Assembly: GCA_038217425.1 (NCBI GenBank)
Contig: JBBQPM010000148.1
Coordinates: 1 to 17,004 of the forward strand
DNA: 17,004 bases
Direction of reading: 5' to 3'
Source of the DNA: JAIEPT01 sp038217425
GTDB taxonomy: Bacteria; Planctomycetota; Planctomycetia; Gemmatales; Gemmataceae
The position numbers and the translations under genes are program-made. Position 1 is the stretch's first letter; every line of letters starts with the position of its first letter. Under the pieces are notes generated by a model. That model saw nothing but the letters and a program-made list of their open reading frames with translations, ran no database searches and was not told the origin of the DNA. Positions 14,621-17,004 of the stretch are shown here, in pieces.

Positions 14621-15670
14621 ATGCAAAGTCTCCGTTTCTTCGCGATCGCCCTCGCGATCCTCCCGCTGACCTTCTCCTCCGCCCACGCGGAGCCCCAATG
14701 TTGCACTTCTGGGTTCGTCTCCTGGCTCGCCGCCATGTTCAGCTCTCCGTGCAATCCGGCCTGCAAATGCGAAGACGCCGACGATTCCACGCTCGCTCGC
14801 TGGCGCAATCTCTGGACCACCGGCCGATTCGCCGAGGCCGTCGCCCAGATCAAGAATTGCGAAGGCTGCGATCTCCAGACGCGCCACGCCAAGATCCTCA
14901 GCGACCTCCTGACGCAGGAGTGCACGCCGAGCGCCTGCACCCGGCAAGCCGCGAACGATTGCTGCGGCAATCGGCCCAAGCAGCGCACTCGACCCTGCGA
15001 AGCCCTGCAGAACGTCGGGCAAATCGAGCTGGCGTTCGACGTCGTCTTTCTGCCCAAGTCGCCGTTCTTCTTCGTCAATATGAGCGCGAGCAAGACCGCG
15101 GCTCAGCCCGTCAATCAACTCGCCGTCCCGACCAAAACTCAGTGCGAAGCTCAGACCGAACGGAGTCGGTGCGCCGACGAAGCGTGCCCGAGCCAGCAAG
15201 AAACGCATCGACGTTTGATCGCCGTGGTCCGCGGGGTTCCTGCGACGGTGCCGACCGCCCGTTGCGATGGGGCCGAAGCGTCGGATTCGAGCCGCTTGCG
15301 CGCCGCACGTCGCAATGAGGGAGTTCGCCTTGAAGCCGAGACGCCGCAGCGCGAGAAAGAGGTCGCCTTCAAATTGACGTCCGGCACGAACCAGATGCAC
15401 ATTGCCGGCTCGAACTTCAAGGCCCATTGCCGGCAGATTTCGAAGTCGGCGAACGGCGAGGACTTGATCCTCGAAGGCAACGTCATTTTCGAGACGACGG
15501 TGCTGGGCCGAACCCTGGTGATTCACGGCGAGATGATCCGCGTCGACGTGCAGAGCGGGAGCTTCAAGGTGGGCGAATCGCCGACGCTGCCGAGAAAGGT
15601 TCAACTGCGGACGTCGCTATGGAGCGATGAGTTCCAGCAGTTCAACCGCGAGTGCATTGTCCGGGACTAA
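14621..15670 (+). CDS. Secreted cysteine-rich protein with LptA/OstA-like C-terminus
   Basis: 349 aa. Residues 1-23 are a signal peptide (MQSLRFFAIALAILPLTFSS, then AHA before the cut). The mature protein has 18 cysteines, mostly paired or close together in the first half (QCCTS; CNPACKC; CEGCD; CTPSAC; DCCG), which implies disulfides or metal binding outside the cytoplasm. A middle section (130-170) has FDVVFLPKSPFFFVN. The end (about 248-320) alternates strands, with EDLILEGNVIFETTVLGRTL, then HGEMIRVDVQSGSFKV. This resembles the beta-taco repeat of LptA/OstA-type periplasmic proteins, but the match is by pattern only. I do not recognise the full architecture. It starts 171 bases after bioB with its own ribosome site, and it converges on the LamG gene. 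Confidence 0.8.
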   Translation: MQSLRFFAIALAILPLTFSSAHAEPQCCTSGFVSWLAAMFSSPCNPACKCEDADDSTLARWRNLWTTGRFAEAVAQIKNCEGCDLQTRHAKILSDLLTQECTPSACTRQAANDCCGNRPKQRTRPCEALQNVGQIELAFDVVFLPKSPFFFVNMSASKTAAQPVNQLAVPTKTQCEAQTERSRCADEACPSQQETHRRLIAVVRGVPATVPTARCDGAEASDSSRLRAARRNEGVRLEAETPQREKEVAFKLTSGTNQMHIAGSNFKAHCRQISKSANGEDLILEGNVIFETTVLGRTLVIHGEMIRVDVQSGSFKVGESPTLPRKVQLRTSLWSDEFQQFNRECIVRD

Positions 15671-15689
15671 TCCGAATCCCGTCCGATAG

Positions 15690-15782
15690 GTTTAGCCGCC
15701 GACTTCTGTCGGCGCGGAAGTGTGCCGACGGAACATGCCTCCGTCAGCACCGATCCGCGCCGACAGAAGTCGGCGGCTGAAC
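15690..15782. repeat. Nested inverted repeat between convergent genes (REPIN-like, possible bidirectional terminator)
   Basis: Arms 15690-15718 and 15754-15782 are 29 bases each with one mismatch, including a perfect 25-base core. Each arm contains its own palindrome (GCCGAC, four bases, GTCGGC). The 35-base centre holds a third stem: GTGCCGACGGA at 15722-15732 pairs with TCCGTCAGCAC at 15740-15750 (one mismatch) around a 7-base loop. The whole can fold into one long hairpin or into several small ones. It lies 20 bases after the stop of the plus-strand gene and 4 bases from the stop of the minus-strand gene, a position fitting a two-way terminator. It has the same design as the element at the bioB end but a different sequence. 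Confidence 0.8.
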
Positions 15783-15785
15783 GTT

Positions 15786-16970
15786 TCAGGGCCGCGGTTC
15801 CGCCATCACATTGCCGTCGAAATGATGCAGCATCAGCGTCTGCGCATCGGACGCGAACGCCTTGCTCGCCGGCGTGAAGCGATGCCGATTCACCGTCTCG
15901 TCCCGGCCAAACACGGCATCCGCATCCATGTACCGCGGCACGCTCGAGAGCCGAAGTTCGTCGAGCGCGAACGCCGTCCCCGGCGGGGCCTTGCTGACGA
16001 GCGCTTCGAGCCACTTCGCGTTCTTGGAGATGTTCGGCGGGCGATCGCCGTATCCGGGCCAATAGACGTTGCGGTAGTTCCCCTGGTCGTGGCCGTTGAC
16101 GTACGCATGCACCACGCTGACGCTGGGATCCTTGGAGAGCGGCCGCCACACGAGGGCGATGTGCGTCCATTCGCCCTGAGCGAACTTCAGGTTCGTCGGC
16201 GTTTGAATCACGCCGTTGCCGAGGACGCTGAACTTCGACTCGGGGTGCAGGCGAACGTCCCAGAGCGGCTTGATCCAGAACTCGAGCGTGCCCTTCTCGG
16301 CATCGAAGAACTTCTTGACGACGCCGTCGATCTTTTCATGATCCGGCAGCGAGAGCGGTTTGCCGGGCCGAACGACGATGGCCTTGCCGAATCGGCCGGC
16401 GATGTAGTCTTCCTTCGGCACCTCGCGTTTTGGCGTCTCCAGCCATTTATTTGCCAGACTCAACACGGGCGTCACTTGGGCGTTTTCTGAGTTTGTCGCT
16501 ACCCAAGCTTGTTTCACGGGGAGATCGGCGAGGCGAAACCAAATCACCGTCTTGCCGGAGTTTTCGAAACACAGCGTTCCGCCCACTGACTTTTCGAGCG
16601 CTAGTTTCCATCCAGCCTCCCATGCCTTCGCTTCAACAGCTCCACCATCGTTAAACGACAGACGGAGCTTGTCGCGGTAGCCGGTCTCGATGGAGAGCGA
16701 TGCGAGGTTCGGTGGAACCTTCCAGTACCAGCGATCCCCGGGATGAACTGCGATCGGCCGGCTGGCGTGACACCAGGGGCCTAGGCCGCCGTCGATGCTC
16801 AAAAGGGCCGTATCGGCTTCGGGGACGATTACTCCCCATCCGCGGCCTGTTGATCCTTCACTAAGGCGAGCGGCAACACTTCGCTTACCCGTCAGCTGCT
16901 CTTTTCTGGGAAGAGCGAAAAGAGGAAGATGGTAGGCGTGTCGATCATTTTCCTTCGGGGTCAGAGTCAT
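15786..16970 (-). CDS. LamG (concanavalin A-like) domain protein, start uncertain
   Basis: 394 aa from the ATG at 16970. Residues about 192-350 form a LamG/concanavalin-like jelly roll: AGRFGKAIVV, GTLEFWIKPLWDV, GEWTHIALVWRPL, HAYVNGHDQGNY, ALDELRLSSVPRY. Such domains bind carbohydrate or protein ligands outside the cell and are abundant in planctomycete secreted proteins. Residues 1-190 include a second beta-rich region (TGRGWGVIVPEADTALLSID; GGTLCFENSGKTVIWFRLAD). The C-terminus ends on TLMLHHFDG, which looks like the first strand of another LamG domain, then stops. A GGAG about 7 bases before the ATG supports this start. However, no signal peptide follows it and the frame stays open to the window edge, so the true start may lie outside. 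Confidence 0.75.
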   Translation of the reverse strand: MTLTPKENDRHAYHLPLFALPRKEQLTGKRSVAARLSEGSTGRGWGVIVPEADTALLSIDGGLGPWCHASRPIAVHPGDRWYWKVPPNLASLSIETGYRDKLRLSFNDGGAVEAKAWEAGWKLALEKSVGGTLCFENSGKTVIWFRLADLPVKQAWVATNSENAQVTPVLSLANKWLETPKREVPKEDYIAGRFGKAIVVRPGKPLSLPDHEKIDGVVKKFFDAEKGTLEFWIKPLWDVRLHPESKFSVLGNGVIQTPTNLKFAQGEWTHIALVWRPLSKDPSVSVVHAYVNGHDQGNYRNVYWPGYGDRPPNISKNAKWLEALVSKAPPGTAFALDELRLSSVPRYMDADAVFGRDETVNRHRFTPASKAFASDAQTLMLHHFDGNVMAEPRP

Positions 16971-17004
16971 GGAAGACTCCAGCGAGTGTCTTGAAGCGTT
17001 GTTG

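Noticed and set aside
14520..15384. A 15-base direct repeat (CAAATTGACGTCCGG) at 14520-14534 and 15370-15384
   Set aside because: One copy is intergenic and the other encodes FKLTSG in the Cys-rich protein. A single short repeat of this length can arise by chance in 17 kb, and I see no further structure around it.

Overview
The window looks like chromosomal DNA from a member of the Planctomycetota. It is GC-rich. It carries a DUF1549/DUF1553 protein with the planctomycete N-terminal C-x4-CHG motif and a Big_2-like insert, a LamG-type protein, a secreted SGNH hydrolase, and several lipoproteins or secreted proteins without close relatives that I recognise. No RNA genes, CRISPR arrays or intact insertion sequences were seen. 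No gene-free stretch exceeds about 175 bases.

Left part (65-9082, all minus strand). Read in the direction of transcription, this begins at 9082 with a compact four-gene cassette of unrecognised proteins: 451 aa, 1008 aa, 848 aa and 81 aa. The gaps are 48, 48 and 36 bases, and each gene has a Shine-Dalgarno sequence. The proteins are mostly alpha-helical, have no signal peptides and show no enzymatic motif I can see. The 848-aa protein has a hydrophobic central region. After a 114-base gap come a DUF4337-like membrane protein and then a secreted SGNH/GDSL hydrolase. The cassette is the best candidate in the window for an undescribed system, but its function cannot be read from sequence alone.

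Middle part (9242-12346, plus strand). The DUF1549/DUF1553 gene diverges from the cassette. It is followed by a small patch with lower GC: an orphan SMI1/KNR4 (SUKH) gene overlapping an 85-aa gene that appears to have lost its C-terminal end. In the same frame, directly after that gene's stop, lies the last 30 codons of an ECF-type sigma factor with no beginning. This looks like a deletion or recombination scar.

Right part (12350-17004). A lipoprotein gene (minus) diverges from bioB (plus). The last codons of bioB are formed by one arm of a nested inverted repeat. A cysteine-rich secreted protein follows. It converges on a LamG-type gene across a second nested inverted repeat of the same design but different sequence. 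The LamG gene runs towards, and possibly past, the right edge of the window.
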